Notes under the pieces: generated by a model
The model's input: only the letters and a program-made list of their open reading frames with translations
What the model was told of the DNA's origin: nothing
Databases searched by the model: none
In this document: piece after piece, positions 23,011 through 34,209 of the stretch
Numbering within the stretch: the stretch's first letter is position 1
Layout of the letters: each line of letters begins with the position of its first letter
Origin: Cytospora piceicola
Lineage: Eukaryota; Ascomycota; Sordariomycetes; Diaporthales; Cytosporaceae
DNA length: 64,000 nucleotides
NCBI GenBank assembly: GCA_023375675.1
Contig: JALQBC010000008.1
Coordinates: forward strand, 806,001-870,000
Direction: 5' to 3'
Made by a program: the position numbers and the translations under genes

Positions 23011-25253
23011 TCGCCTCTTTTTTTTCCCCCTCATATTTTACTACCTCTTCAACAGTACCCAAATTCCTCTTCGATCAATTCTCCTCCTGTTCCCTTGATG
23101 AGGCTATGTCACACATTTCTACGAAGGAACTTTCGGGGCGAATCAGAAAAAGAATTACGGGTGTGATGTTTGTTTTGGAGCATTTCATATACATTTGCAC
23201 ATGATTGCATGGCTTGGAGTTTCGCATTAAGGCGGTGGTTTTTTTTTCGAAGATTTTGTTTTTTTGATATCGGACGTTTTGGTTCGGTTTGGCATTGGAC
23301 CGGAAAGGAGGCGGTGTTCTCTTGGATCGGAGCAAGGCAACATTGAAAGATCAGGGCAACATGATAATCATGAAACATAGAGGCATACGGCAATAGACAG
23401 AGCATAGACGCAGACGTCTGCGAGTTGAACCTATACAAGGATAGACTCGGCTAATCGATAATAGAGATCCGACTTGTCAAAACAAGATTCTCTGCCTTCT
23501 GACTTCTGACTTCTGATATGTGTTCTTGGATTCTTGTTCTAGTACCGTGAAGAGTCTATGTATCGAATCGTGGGCAGCACAGAAGCAGCGGCTGGACGTC
23601 ATGACTGGCAAATACAACAACGACTCGGGTGCTACATGTCACAAAAATAGCCTCGCAGCGCAGATCTTTGACAATATGCGAGTGGCATGCATGAACCTCG
23701 TGGCACCTTGAGTCAGATGAAGAAGAGACAACTCGAAACAGGGGATGTAGTGCATGTACATATGCATGTACAGTACGTTACCGGCCGGGGTTGTCGACAG
23801 GGTTTACCCCGTGGGCATTTGCGGTCTCTTGTCGCCACCACCTAAGGGGAAAAGGGGAAGTGGCCAGGAGCTCATGGATGTACAGTATAGTATCGTTCGT
23901 GTTGTAGATGAGTAAAAAAAAGAGAAGAACATTTTATATGACAAAGCACATCTCACGTTGAGAAGGTTTCGACTCAAAGAAATCTACGGAGGAAATGTGA
24001 GAGTTGGAAACGTGCCCCTCAAAGATTATACGATGCATGTGACTACCTTTAATATTCCCGGCGCTATGTGGCTTGCTTGAAGGTCTGAAGACACTGTGTT
24101 CTGGATTACCCTGGAACATGTGTTATAGGGGAAAGGGGGCCTGGGGGGGGGGCAGGGCTATGGCTGTCAGCTGAGGTCGAACGTGTATGGGAGAGATTGA
24201 GATCGGCCCCTCGCATCAAATCTCCCCAAAACGTAATGGCTATCCTCGAGATGTAAAGTCGATACGTACATATATAGCCAGAGAGGCGACATGCTGGTTC
24301 GTACCCTGATGTCCTGGGCTTTCTATATATATGCATTGGCCTGGGTCCTTGACCGGGATACACGTGATCACCAACAACCCTTGGACATTCACTGGTTTAT
24401 AGTCTGGAAGGCCAAGTCAATGACAAGAGGATTCTCAACCAGCAAAGGAGTATATGGACTGAGTTTTAATCACTCTGATTCAGCTTGACCAGACCGCCCA
24501 GGTGCAACCCCAACTATGATAACCATCACTGCGGTTCTGCCATCAGTGTCAAGTGCTCGAACGTAACATCAAAGTTGTAACAAGTTAGCCACTTACATGT
24601 ATGTAAATAAAGAAGTGGACCACTTCAGCTCACTGCATCACTTGAGACTGCCCAGGTGGTCATAGCCACTATGGTATTTGAGCAAGATTGTCATAATTAC
24701 TTGGGTATTGATGGATCTTGAATTATTGTCCACTGGGGGTTATTGCAAAAGAACCAGTCAGGTAGACCTCTGCCTTGGATTTCTGCTCTATTCCCAAAGC
24801 TCGAAATCAGATATCACCCCTTGTTGATTGAATACATTGATATAATTATGTAAATCATCAATCTGCATGAACAATGCAGCCGCAGGAAGAACAGTATATA
24901 CAGCGTCATTCAAGTCGGAGGTTATCTGGCGGACCACCCATGGATGGGTAACATTGAAGTTGGACTGGGCAGATACAGTAACACTGGAAACTCTGTGACC
25001 TAAACCAAACCGACTGCTATCATATTGTAGACTCGGAGCTACCTAGGTAGCCGGTGCTGAGGGTGGGTGACATCGGGGCAACTGACGCGGAATGGTCTAT
25101 AGAATATTCGGAATACGACCGCTGTTGTATGTCAGCATGCCGCTGGGTTCACTGTGACCCATTGAGAGTCGCGCATTGCTGCCCTTGGTTCGCCACGAGA
25201 TGTTGAGATGTTGCCTTCGAGCACAATCTCAGAATCAGCAGTCCCAGCCCTGC

Positions 25254-25273
25254 TACCTACCCTAGGGTAGGTA
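25254..25273. repeat. Perfect 20-bp palindrome
   Basis: Half-site TACCTACCCT followed directly by its reverse complement AGGGTAGGTA, no spacer. It belongs to a family of TACCTA/TAGGTA palindromes dispersed in the non-coding parts of the window. Confidence 0.9.
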
Positions 25274-25540
25274 CTCTTGATATTAAAGACTCCATCTCCG
25301 GGGCCTCCTACGAGCCTCGGGTGGCTGGTTGGACGGGCGGCGCCGTAGAGTACGAATGAACCATCTCTTGTCTTGTGGATGGGCATGTACAGGGCAGAGC
25401 CTCGACCACATATGAGTGTCTAGAGCTAGAGAGATCATAAGCGCCGGGATGAAAACCTACGGGGTCGCATTGGCCCCCAAATTCCCCGGCGGGTGTTCGA
25501 GATGGAGAGATGTGTGCATAAAAAAGTCCCCCTCGTAGAT

Positions 25541-25564
25541 ACCTACTTACTTAAGTAAGTAGGT
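25541..25564. repeat. Perfect 24-bp palindrome
   Basis: Half-site ACCTACTTACTT followed by its reverse complement, centred on TTAA, then a further GGTAC. It lies 198 bp outside the left LTR. It could extrude as a cruciform or be a protein-binding site; no function is known to me. Confidence 0.9.
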
Positions 25565-25694
25565 AGGTACTTAGGTGTATATGAGACACTGCCACGTGCG
25601 ACCTGAGAGGACACGCCCGGGCCTCTCGCCCTTCTTTCTGCGACGTCACTTGTTTTATAATGACCGACTTCAAACATCATCAATTAATCACTGC

Positions 25695-25761
25695 CACTGG
25701 CGCTCAGCCACTCAACCGCTCATCTCATCAGCCACTCAGCTAAACAGTCACTCAGCCAATC
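25695..25761 (+). repeat. CACTCAGCC-type short tandem array, left part (insertion target)
   Basis: Degenerate repeats around CACTCAGCC/CACTCAGCT precede the left LTR, and the same units (GTCACTCAGCCAATC, GTTCACTCAGCTACTC) continue after the right LTR to about 32156. The element therefore split one repeat array. Confidence 0.75.
25757..25761. repeat. Target-site duplication, left copy (CAATC)
   Basis: CAATC immediately precedes the TG terminus of the left LTR and is repeated exactly at 32121-32125 directly after the CA terminus of the right LTR. A 5-bp duplication is standard for copia and gypsy integrases. Confidence 0.93.
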
Positions 25762-25927
25762 TGTTACACGTAATATATACTCGATTAATGTGTTAATATA
25801 TTGTCTCGTACCCCGCTTACTCGGGTACGCTAATTTCTATATTAAATATATCCCGAAGTTAATTATATAACTTACTTATTTATACGGACCGAGGTATTTC
25901 TGTAGGCACCCTTACTACCGTTTAACA
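25762..25927 (-). repeat. Left LTR (3' LTR of the minus-strand element)
   Basis: 166 bp, TG at the outer end and TTAACA at the inner end. It aligns without gaps to the right LTR with 20 differences, all transitions. In the outer part (first about 70 bp) this copy keeps G/C at all 12 differing sites; in the inner part it carries A/T at all 8. Confidence 0.92.
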
Positions 25928-26100
25928 CACCCCTTAAAGGAAGTTATTTACAGATAGGTTTTTTTACGTAAGCCCTTTTCTTAAAGTATTAACCTTTATA
26001 AAGGGGTAAAGTAGGTAAGGCTTATTATAACTATATAGCTAACTATATTTAATAGTATCGCTTACGAAACGCGCTTTTTTTCCTTTTATTTACTATTATA

Positions 26101-26151
26101 TAGTTATTACTACTACTACTACTACTATAACAGTAGTAGTAATAATAACTA
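26101..26151. repeat. TAC/GTA hairpin inside the element
   Basis: A (TAC)n run starting TAGTTATTAC is followed after about 13 bp by GTAGTAGTAATAATAACTA, giving imperfect inverted arms of about 19 bp. It lies 175 bp inside the left LTR and would form a stable hairpin. Confidence 0.7.
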
Positions 26152-26342
26152 GTAAGGCTTTAATAATCCTTCTTACACGTTCTTTCTTAATCGTTTATAT
26201 AATACCTTTCTATTTTAAAGAGGAAATAGCTAAAATAACTAACGATATATTTTTTACTAAGCTAAACCTTATTTTAAAGTAAACTACTCTTATATATTTT
26301 CTTATATCTTTATCTCTTACGTCTTTTCTAATTAATATATAG

Positions 26343-26567
26343 CTTAGCGGTATTATCGTCTACTTAGATAATAACGATAACGATAAAGATAAAGATAAGG
26401 ACGAGGATATAGATAAAGATAAAGATAAGGTTAAAAATAAAGATAAAAAAAAAGATAAGGATAAAGGTAAAAGTAAAAGTAAAGCCGATGTAAAGCCTAC
26501 TATAAATACTTCTTTTATAGTTCTTTTTACTAAATTATTTATTAATACCTTTATTCTAAAGAGATAA
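26343..26567 (+). other. Open Asp/Lys-repeat frame antisense to the retrotransposon
   Basis: A plus-strand frame stays open for 74 codons although stops are abundant elsewhere in the element. It reads as alternating D and K residues, for example DKDKDKDEDIDKDKDKVKNK, followed by a short hydrophobic tail. Without an ATG and inside a RIP-mutated element it is unlikely to be expressed. It may reflect a GAC/AAG-type low-complexity segment of an accessory ORF or simply a GATAAA-repeat tract. Confidence 0.35.
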
Positions 26568-28024
26568 AGAGGTTAAAGGCTAGCTATAGCTTTTAACTAC
26601 TTTTCGTACTTTATACGTAATACGATCTGTCGAAATCTATACTATACTCTACCGGCGCTACGCCTACTAACAGGCGTATTAAAGATTTATAAACTTTTAT
26701 TATAATTAAGCTAAAGGTTATATAAAGGCGTATACGCGATATATATAGGTTAGCTATATATATCTTCTTATACCGGTTAGTATAAAGCTTAAAGTTTATA
26801 CTTTCGATTCCTTTTATAAAAGAATTCGAAAGGGCGTTTAAACCGATAAAAGCGAGGTAGAAAAGGTACGTCGTTACGTATATACCTTTTTTATTAATAT
26901 TATAGCCGTTAAAGCTATATAAAAGTAAAAAGCCCTTTTAAACCTTTACCTTTAATTAGTAATTTAGCCGTAAAAAAAAAGCTACCGATCTTAAGTATAG
27001 TAGTTTACTTAAAAATAATATAATATAATCTAAACGCTTTTATACGTAGGCCGGCGTATTTTATAACTTTCTTTTTCTCTTTAATTCTATAATATATACT
27101 TTTATATATTCGTATTAAATTAGCAGGTTTTTTAGCTTATTAATTATATCGTCTTTTAAGTTTTTTACCTATTATTTTCGAATCTTATCTTTAATATTAA
27201 CTAGCTTAAGTTAAACAATAAACTTTTAGTAGCTAATAATAGAAAATACCTTAGTTAGTCTATTAATAACTATATTTAAAGTATTAGCGTAATTAATATA
27301 TAGGTATCCCTATTAGACTTCTTACTATAGCTAATAATTATATATATTTATATAGTAAAGTTTTATATTAAGCTAAGTAATTTCTTTATTTACTAGCCTA
27401 ATCGTTTATATATTATTATACTATAGCTAAATAGTCTGTTAGTTAAACTAAACCTTTAGTTCTTATATAAGCCGATACTAGAAAAGGGCTTTCTTTAATA
27501 TTTAAGTAAGAGAAAGTAACTTAGCTTTTATAATAGAAGTAGTTATAATATCTTACTTATTCGCCTTTTATCCGATATATCTATTAAATAGTCTTATTAT
27601 ATATACCTGCGAACTTCGATAGTTTAAGCTATTATCGGTAAAAAATAAGTCGCTTTATACTTTAAAAGAGTCTACTCCTTTTAATTCGAAAGTAAAGGCT
27701 AATATTTAAGTAAGATATATTAAAACCCGGTCGGCTATTTTATAATATTATAGCTTTAGATTAATATTAAACCGTATAAGCCTAAATACTATAAAGGCTA
27801 TATTTAACCTTATAATTACTACTATATATAGAATTAATCCGACTTTACGTTAATATAGACAGGCTAATATAATAAACGCCTTATCCGGATATAATAATAG
27901 TTTTACTAAAGTTATTAGTGTTTTATATAAAGCTTATTACTATATCTGTATAAAAGACGATATTTTATTTATATAGTTTACTTAAAAAAGTTAAATCTTT
28001 TATATAGCTTTATCCCGAAGTATT

Positions 28025-28560
28025 GTAATACCTAAAAACTATTAAAGGTTATCTCCGCTTATAATTTTATATTATAACTTTAGCTATTTAATAGCTTCTT
28101 TAACTACTTTCTTATCTTTACTTTAATACGTAATAACGATATTATTTATATAGAAGAAGATTAGTATATTACTTTATATAAAATAATAAGGCTTATAAAG
28201 AACTAAAGTAAAACCGATTTCTTTAAGTATATAAGTAAGTTCTTTTTACTATAGTAATAAAGATTCTTTAAGTTTATAAAAGGCCTTTTTTAACAGAAAG
28301 ACCTACCTTAGCTTTCGATATCCTTATAGTATACGTATATAGATCTCTTTATTAAGTAATACGTTAACGAAGGTATTAACCGTATTATATTAGATAAGTT
28401 TAAAATTAAACCTAACTACGATTATTATTATTATTTTAAATAACTTTCTAGTAAAGGTAGTTACGTAGGTTTTTTTTATATCGCCCTTTTATTATTAATC
28501 CCTTCGGATAACTAGCCGGGCTTTATATTTAGTAAAGAACCTATACTTATTATATTTATA
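28025..28560 (-). pseudogene. Remnant of copia reverse transcriptase
   Basis: Minus-strand reading in one frame per block shows KYKARLV (around 28511-28530), the catalytic-loop block IFFYINNIV at about 28136-28165 where the two catalytic Asp codons of YVDD now read Asn, and FLGI (28026-28040). Spacing and order are those of Ty1/copia RT. Stops occur where Gln or Trp codons would be expected, as RIP produces. The region to the right (about 29-30.5 kb) should contain integrase and that to the left RNase H, but I could not read those confidently. Confidence 0.8.
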
Positions 28561-31500
28561 AATATATACTTATATATAGTTTAGTAAAGTCTTTTTAGCT
28601 ACTACGCTTACTACTTTTTCTTTTTATAACCGTATTTCTTTATAGCTTTAAAAATAGTCTCTTTCTGCTTATTTAAATAAGTCTTTATAAATATATCCGT
28701 AGCGTTTATAAAACGTTTTTAAAGTTAAGGGTAGCTCTCGTCTGTATATCTTTTATCCTTTTTATAAATAATATAATATTATACCCGGATTTACGCTTTT
28801 TATTTTTCGGGATAACCTTTTTATCTCTCTTTATATTATACCTTTTATAATAGTCTTCCTGTCTTATTATCTTAGTTAGTTTTATAGTCTTCTTATATTA
28901 AACGTTAAGATCTATAGGCGTACCTTATTAGTTTAAAGTACTATCTTATCTTTTAAATACTTTTCGTTTATTTTCGTTATAAAAGTTATAAAGATAAAGC
29001 TATATAGCGGAGGAAGAGATACTTTTAAGGTTAGTAAGTATATATACACTTTACTTAAAAAGTAATTAGTCTCTTTAGTATACTTTTTTATTATTTTATT
29101 CTTACTTTTATATACTTCTGCTTTTATATTAACTTTAACGTAAACGGTATTACTTTTAAGATTTTTTACTTTTTCTTTTTTAGGTAAAGTACTTATTAAG
29201 TTTTTTTATAAGATTATCTGTTAGTATAAGTATTCTTATAATATATCGGTATTTACCTTTCGGATATTATCTTATAAGTAGTTTATTTAGTTACTAAACG
29301 TTATTTTCTTATCGAAAATAATATTTTTTAAAACGTATACTTTATTAGTCTAAAGGTTTTATATCCTATAGATATTAGTCGATTTATATTTTATAAGGTA
29401 GCTTATTTAAGCCCGAAGGTTTATCTTCTTTAATCGTTTTATTTTATTTTATACTATAAGTATTATTACGTATACTTTATAGTTAAATACCTATAGATAG
29501 TATACTTAAAAGCGGAAATTAGTAAAGAACTTAACTATAAGTTTATTCTATTTTTTTAATAAGGTCTTTTATCGCTTTTAAATATACTTCGGAAGCCGGT
29601 TATATAAATATATAGCTACTTTAATTACTTTTCTTTAAAGGAAATTCGGAAGTTTTATATAAACTATTATATACTTTACCTTTATAGTAACTATACCTTT
29701 TAAACGTTCGGCAGTACCGTTCTATACTTATATCTATAATACCGAAGGCTCGATTTTAACGTTATTATCGTTTTTTAATTAGTCTTTTAGCTACTATAGT
29801 TTAACGATTTCCTTATCGTACTCGAAGGTTTTAAATATTATTCCTTTATTCTTTATAGTTTTTATAAATAATTTTAATAGGCGTTTTAACGTAGTTTAGT
29901 CTTAGTTTTAAAGGTAATAGTTATATATTACCCCTATTTTATAATAAGTAAAAAAAGCTGTTGCTTTATATCCTTTAAGGTCTTTTATAATATCGGTGAA
30001 ATTTAAAGTAAAGCGTTAGATTTTCTATAGTTTTTTTTAAAAAACCTAAAACACTTATCTTTTTATTTTCCTTATAATATATCCGTTATATTCGTATATA
30101 CAGAGCTTCTACCTTATCTAAACACCTCGATATAAGCTAGTAATCTTATTAAGTTCTTTTAGCCTCGGATATCTTAGTTATAAGTGTTAGAATTTATCCG
30201 AAACCTACTATCCTATCTTTTATAACGTTATATTAAATAAGACTACTCTTTCTCCGAGCGTAACTTTAGTTACGGTATTTAAAAGCCTTTTTAGTATATT
30301 TTATTTATATTTTATAAAGAGAGTATATAAAAGGGAGTTATTATAGTTCCGTCTAATAGTATTTTAATCTCTTTTATTATCTTAATAGTATCTTCTCTCT
30401 TAAAACTAGTTAAATAATATTAAATTATATACGAATCCTTTATAAAAGGCTATATTTTTAACTTTAAATACTTTTAAGCTATTATCCCTTTATACTTTAA
30501 TATCGACGTCTTTTTATACGAAAATAGGTACTTCTTTATTTTTAGCGATTATATACTTAAAAAGGTTTACTACTTTAACGTTTATAAACCAATAAATATT
30601 ATTAAAGATAAGTATAGTTATACTTAAGTTTAATAAAGTTAACTATATAAGTAAGTAAATAAATCCGATCTTCGTATTTTAAAACGCTATTTATACCTTA
30701 ACTAGAAAAGCGGCTAATATATACCTTTATATTAGTTATTATTTACCTGCTTTTTAAATCTTAAACCTTTTAATCCGATAGGCTAAGTCTTTATCCTATT
30801 AGATCTTTTACTTCGTTATTAAAACGTCGGGATAATATAGTTTAAATTATAAAATAGCTTTTTTAAAGAATATTACTTAGTAGTCTTATAAGTAGTACGG
30901 TTTTTTATATACCTTATATAACGCTTTACTACGTTTAAGTAAAGATTCCTTTTTACCTTTCTTTCGTTTTAAGCTATTTCGAGCTTATTTTTTTCTTAGC
31001 TTACCTTTACCTTATTTTACCGATCTTTTTATTAAGGTTTCCTTTTAACTATACTAAACACTATATACTATATATATATTATATCTTATTCGGTTATATA
31101 AAGTAACCGCTTTTACTACTAAATATAGTTCTTAATAAAAGTTTACTATTATATAAATATAATTAAGACTACCGTTATTTATTTTCGACTAGTTAGTAAT
31201 TCTGTAGTTAGTTACTTAGCCTTTAAGATAATCTATATAGCTAAGTATTATAAATAAATAGTTTATTTAGCTATAAGCTTTAAGAACTTAAAAGATTTAA
31301 TATCTATTACCTATAGCTATTGCCTTTTCTTACTTTTTAATCTAAGTTATAAGTCGTTTTTACGTTATTTTATAGTTTAAAGCCGTTAATATTATATTAT
31401 AATTATCCGAGGTATCGGCTTTTCTGTTTTATATCTTTAGCTACGTTATTATTAGTAGATTAGCGTATTAGTTATTTAAATCCTTAGTATAGTAATATAT

Positions 31501-31954
31501 TAAAGTATAAGTTTTTATTACCGAATCTAATACTTAGCTTTATACCGCTACCTTTCGAGTTTTATATATATCTTACCTTTTTATATTAAACTCGTAGTTT
31601 TTTTATACTTATAAATAGTTTATATAGCTAATTATAAATAGTTTTAAAACTTTAATAGCCGGGCTTAAAGCTTTACGTTATACCGCTGTTTAACGTATTA
31701 AAGTAGCCTATTCGAACTCTTTTAATTATAGTATTTACAGGGAAGATAGTTAAGCTTTCTCTTATATTATAGTTAGCTAAATATTTACCTATTTTACTTT
31801 AATTTTAAGCTAATTCTCGAAAGTGTTTTAGTTTTTAAAGGTTTTATAAATAACTGTAATACTAGCTAAGGTATTATAAGCTATTATTTTTTTTTCGAGC
31901 AGGTATATATACGGTATAACGCGATTAACTCTTGTAATATATAAGACTTTTAAT

Positions 31955-32120
31955 TATTATACGTAATATATACTCGATTAATATATTAATATATTATCTT
32001 ATACCTTACTTACTCGGGTATACTAATTTCTATATTAAATATATCCCGAAGTTAATTATATAACTTGCTTATTTATACGGACCGAGGTATTTCCGCAGGC
32101 ACCCCTGCTGCCGTCTGACA
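31955..32120 (-). repeat. Right LTR (5' LTR of the minus-strand element)
   Basis: 166 bp; its inner terminus has become TA while the outer terminus retains GACA. Relative to the left LTR it is A/T at the 12 inner differing sites and G/C at the 8 outer ones. CAATC follows at 32121. Confidence 0.92.
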
Positions 32121-32125
32121 CAATC
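32121..32125. repeat. Target-site duplication, right copy (CAATC)
   Basis: Exact copy of 25757-25761, followed by the continuing CACTCAGCC-type array of the original locus. Confidence 0.93.
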
Positions 32126-32260
32126 TGTCACTCAGCCAATCGTTCACTCAGCTACTCAAAGTAGGTAAACAACATCATCCGGTTTGACCAAAGGTTATCG
32201 AACCTGGCGTGCATGTGTGTTTCTGGTACACCAGCCCTACGAACATGCACAGCGTTGAAG

Positions 32261-33322
32261 ATGCCACCCAAAATGAAGCTCACCGTGTTCAACGCCCACC
32301 CGTATGACAGAAAGTACATCGGCGCAGTCCACTCAGCCCGCGACCCTCCGTCCGACATCGAGCTGAGCTTCCACGAGTTCCCTCTCTCCCTGGAGACGAC
32401 CGCGCTGGCCGGCGGCGCCGACGCCGTCTGCGTCTTCGTCAACGACGACCTGTCCGCGCCTGTCCTGGAGGCCCTCCGCGCGGCCGGCACGCAGGCCGTG
32501 CTGCTCCGCTGCGCGGGCTACAACAACGTCGACCTCGACCGGGCCGGGGCGCTCGGGCTGTTCGTCGCCAACGTGCCGAGCTACTCGCCCGAGACGGTCG
32601 CCGAGTTCGCCCTCGCCCTGATCCAGACCCTCAACCGCAACACGCACCGCGCGTACAACCGCGTGCGCGAGGGCAACTTCAACCTGGACGGCCTGCTGGG
32701 GAGGACCCTGTGCGGCAAGACCGTCGGCGTGGTCGGGACGGGCAGGATCGGCGTGGCCCTGGCTCGGATCCTCAAGGGGTTCGGCTGCGTCGTATTGGCG
32801 TCGGATCCTTTCGAGAATGAGGATTTCAAGGAGTACGGGACGTATACCGACCTTGATACCCTGCTCGCTTCCTCGGACATTGTCAGCCTTCACTGCCCCC
32901 TTACGCCCAATACCAAATACATCATCAACGAGAAGACGATCTCGCAGATGAAGAAGGGGGCGATGCTGGTCAATACGAGCCGCGGGGCCCTCATCGACAC
33001 CAGGAGCGTCATAAAAGCCCTCAAGAGTAAGCAGCTGGGAGGGCTGGCGTTGGATGTGTACGAGGGGGAGAGTAAGATTTTCTACAGGGACCATTCGACC
33101 ACGAACGCCATCATCGACGACGACGTACTCATGAGGTTGATGACGTTCCCGAACGTGCTCATCTCTGGCCACCAGGCGTTTTTCACGGAGGAGGCCCTCG
33201 GAGAGATCGCGGAGGTCACATTGAGAAACCTGGAGCAGTTCAGAGACGGAAAGTCTTGTCCGAACTCGCTCATCAGCGACACGCCTCCGCGGAGAGAGCT
33301 TTTCCCTGTTCGCAATATCTGA
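32261..33322 (+). CDS. D-lactate dehydrogenase-like D-2-hydroxyacid dehydrogenase
   Basis: Single exon, 353 aa from the ATG at 32261; alternatives are an in-frame ATG at 32213 (369 aa) or 32273, the last giving MKLTVFNAHPYDR, closest to the usual start of the family. The NAD-binding motif is GTGRIG (159-164). The catalytic triad of the family is present: Arg241 (NTSRG), Glu270 (VYEGE) and His304 (SGHQAFFTEEAL). YNNVDL and the MDVYE-type region resemble LdhA-type fermentative D-LDHs, which reduce pyruvate to D-lactate with NADH. Codon use is GC-rich and shows no RIP, although the copia element ends only 140 bp upstream. The insertion has replaced its distal promoter context. Confidence 0.92.
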   Translation: MPPKMKLTVFNAHPYDRKYIGAVHSARDPPSDIELSFHEFPLSLETTALAGGADAVCVFVNDDLSAPVLEALRAAGTQAVLLRCAGYNNVDLDRAGALGLFVANVPSYSPETVAEFALALIQTLNRNTHRAYNRVREGNFNLDGLLGRTLCGKTVGVVGTGRIGVALARILKGFGCVVLASDPFENEDFKEYGTYTDLDTLLASSDIVSLHCPLTPNTKYIINEKTISQMKKGAMLVNTSRGALIDTRSVIKALKSKQLGGLALDVYEGESKIFYRDHSTTNAIIDDDVLMRLMTFPNVLISGHQAFFTEEALGEIAEVTLRNLEQFRDGKSCPNSLISDTPPRRELFPVRNI

Positions 33323-34209
33323 ATTGGTCTCTCCTGGTCAGATACTGCTTCTTCTGGCCGGTAGTAACGGGATGTTACTTCCGGAACTTTATCACTTACC
33401 TGGGCATCCTTTAATGATACACCACACTCGTATTCATGGCTCTATTCTTGTCAATTTGCCCTGGAGACCTTGTGACTGAGCCTGTTCGGAATCCAGCACA
33501 TTCGAGATCTGAGGGTATAATATGAAGGTTCAAATTTATGATCATGCTCAAGTATCAAGTTGCGCAAAGTACAAGTCAGGATTGTTTTTATGAAAGAAAA
33601 TACCCGGAATATTGCAACCCCCCCCCCCCAAAAAACCCTGATGAGACCAAGTCGTGAAGGGTTAGGGTACCCCTGACGGCCACCCAAATAGCAACAACAT
33701 TCCTTTGATGTGATTTACACAACCTGTCAATGCACGAAGTAGTGACGATATTGAATGCGAAGACTCTCCTCGGACTCGTCACTCTCGGACTTCTTTGCTC
33801 AGGGGCTGGCGAGCCAGACGGATCGAATCCGACTTGATTGGCCGCCAGCCCCTTTTTGGCCGCTTTGCAAGCACTTGAAGCCAACGAATGAGCACCAAGC
33901 AACACAACCGCACCTTTCAAGGTCGAAACAACGAGAACGGCACGCCCAAAATAAACACCGGTAAGCAGGGTAAGCAATCCTTTCTTTGAATCTATTAGGC
34001 TGTACATTTGAAAGGGAAGAAGGAACAAATTCAAAGAACATATAATGGCCAAGTCCCCACTCACTCGCATAGTCGTTCCCTACAGCCTCAAGCAGGACCA
34101 AACCAACACACACAACAACAGCGCAGGCGCACACACAATCCAGCACCAACTGCAAACACGCTCATTGGAATAACAGAAAACGACAGTGACGCCTGAACAC
34201 TCGCCCAAT
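33323..34209. other. Intergenic, promoter of the LPMO-like gene
   Basis: No gene supported. A run of 14 C then six A residues lies at about 33616-33635. A/C-rich leader with CACACAACAACAGCG occurs before 34210. Confidence 0.5.

Larger units (their letters stand above)
23011..25694. other. Intergenic; decaying in gene content toward the retrotransposon
   Basis: No gene supported. The small open frames at 23075-23438, 23520-23711, 24106-24488 and 25132-25386 are short, intronless and unrelated to known families. A run of G residues occurs near 24143-24152. Two perfect long palindromes (25254-25273 and 25541-25564) are listed separately. Confidence 0.5.
25762..32120 (-). mobile_element. Ty1/copia LTR retrotransposon, RIP-degenerated
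   Basis: 6359 bp bounded by 166-bp LTRs with TG...CA ends and a perfect 5-bp duplication of the target. The internal DNA is extremely AT-rich, almost devoid of CA and TG dinucleotides, and full of TAA/TAG stops, the hallmark of repeat-induced point mutation. Orientation and superfamily come from reverse-transcriptase blocks still readable on the minus strand between about 28025 and 28560. Because RT lies toward the left end, the order on the minus strand is gag (right end), protease/integrase, RT, RNase H (left end), as in copia. The element cannot encode protein now. The flanking genes keep high GC. Confidence 0.93.
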
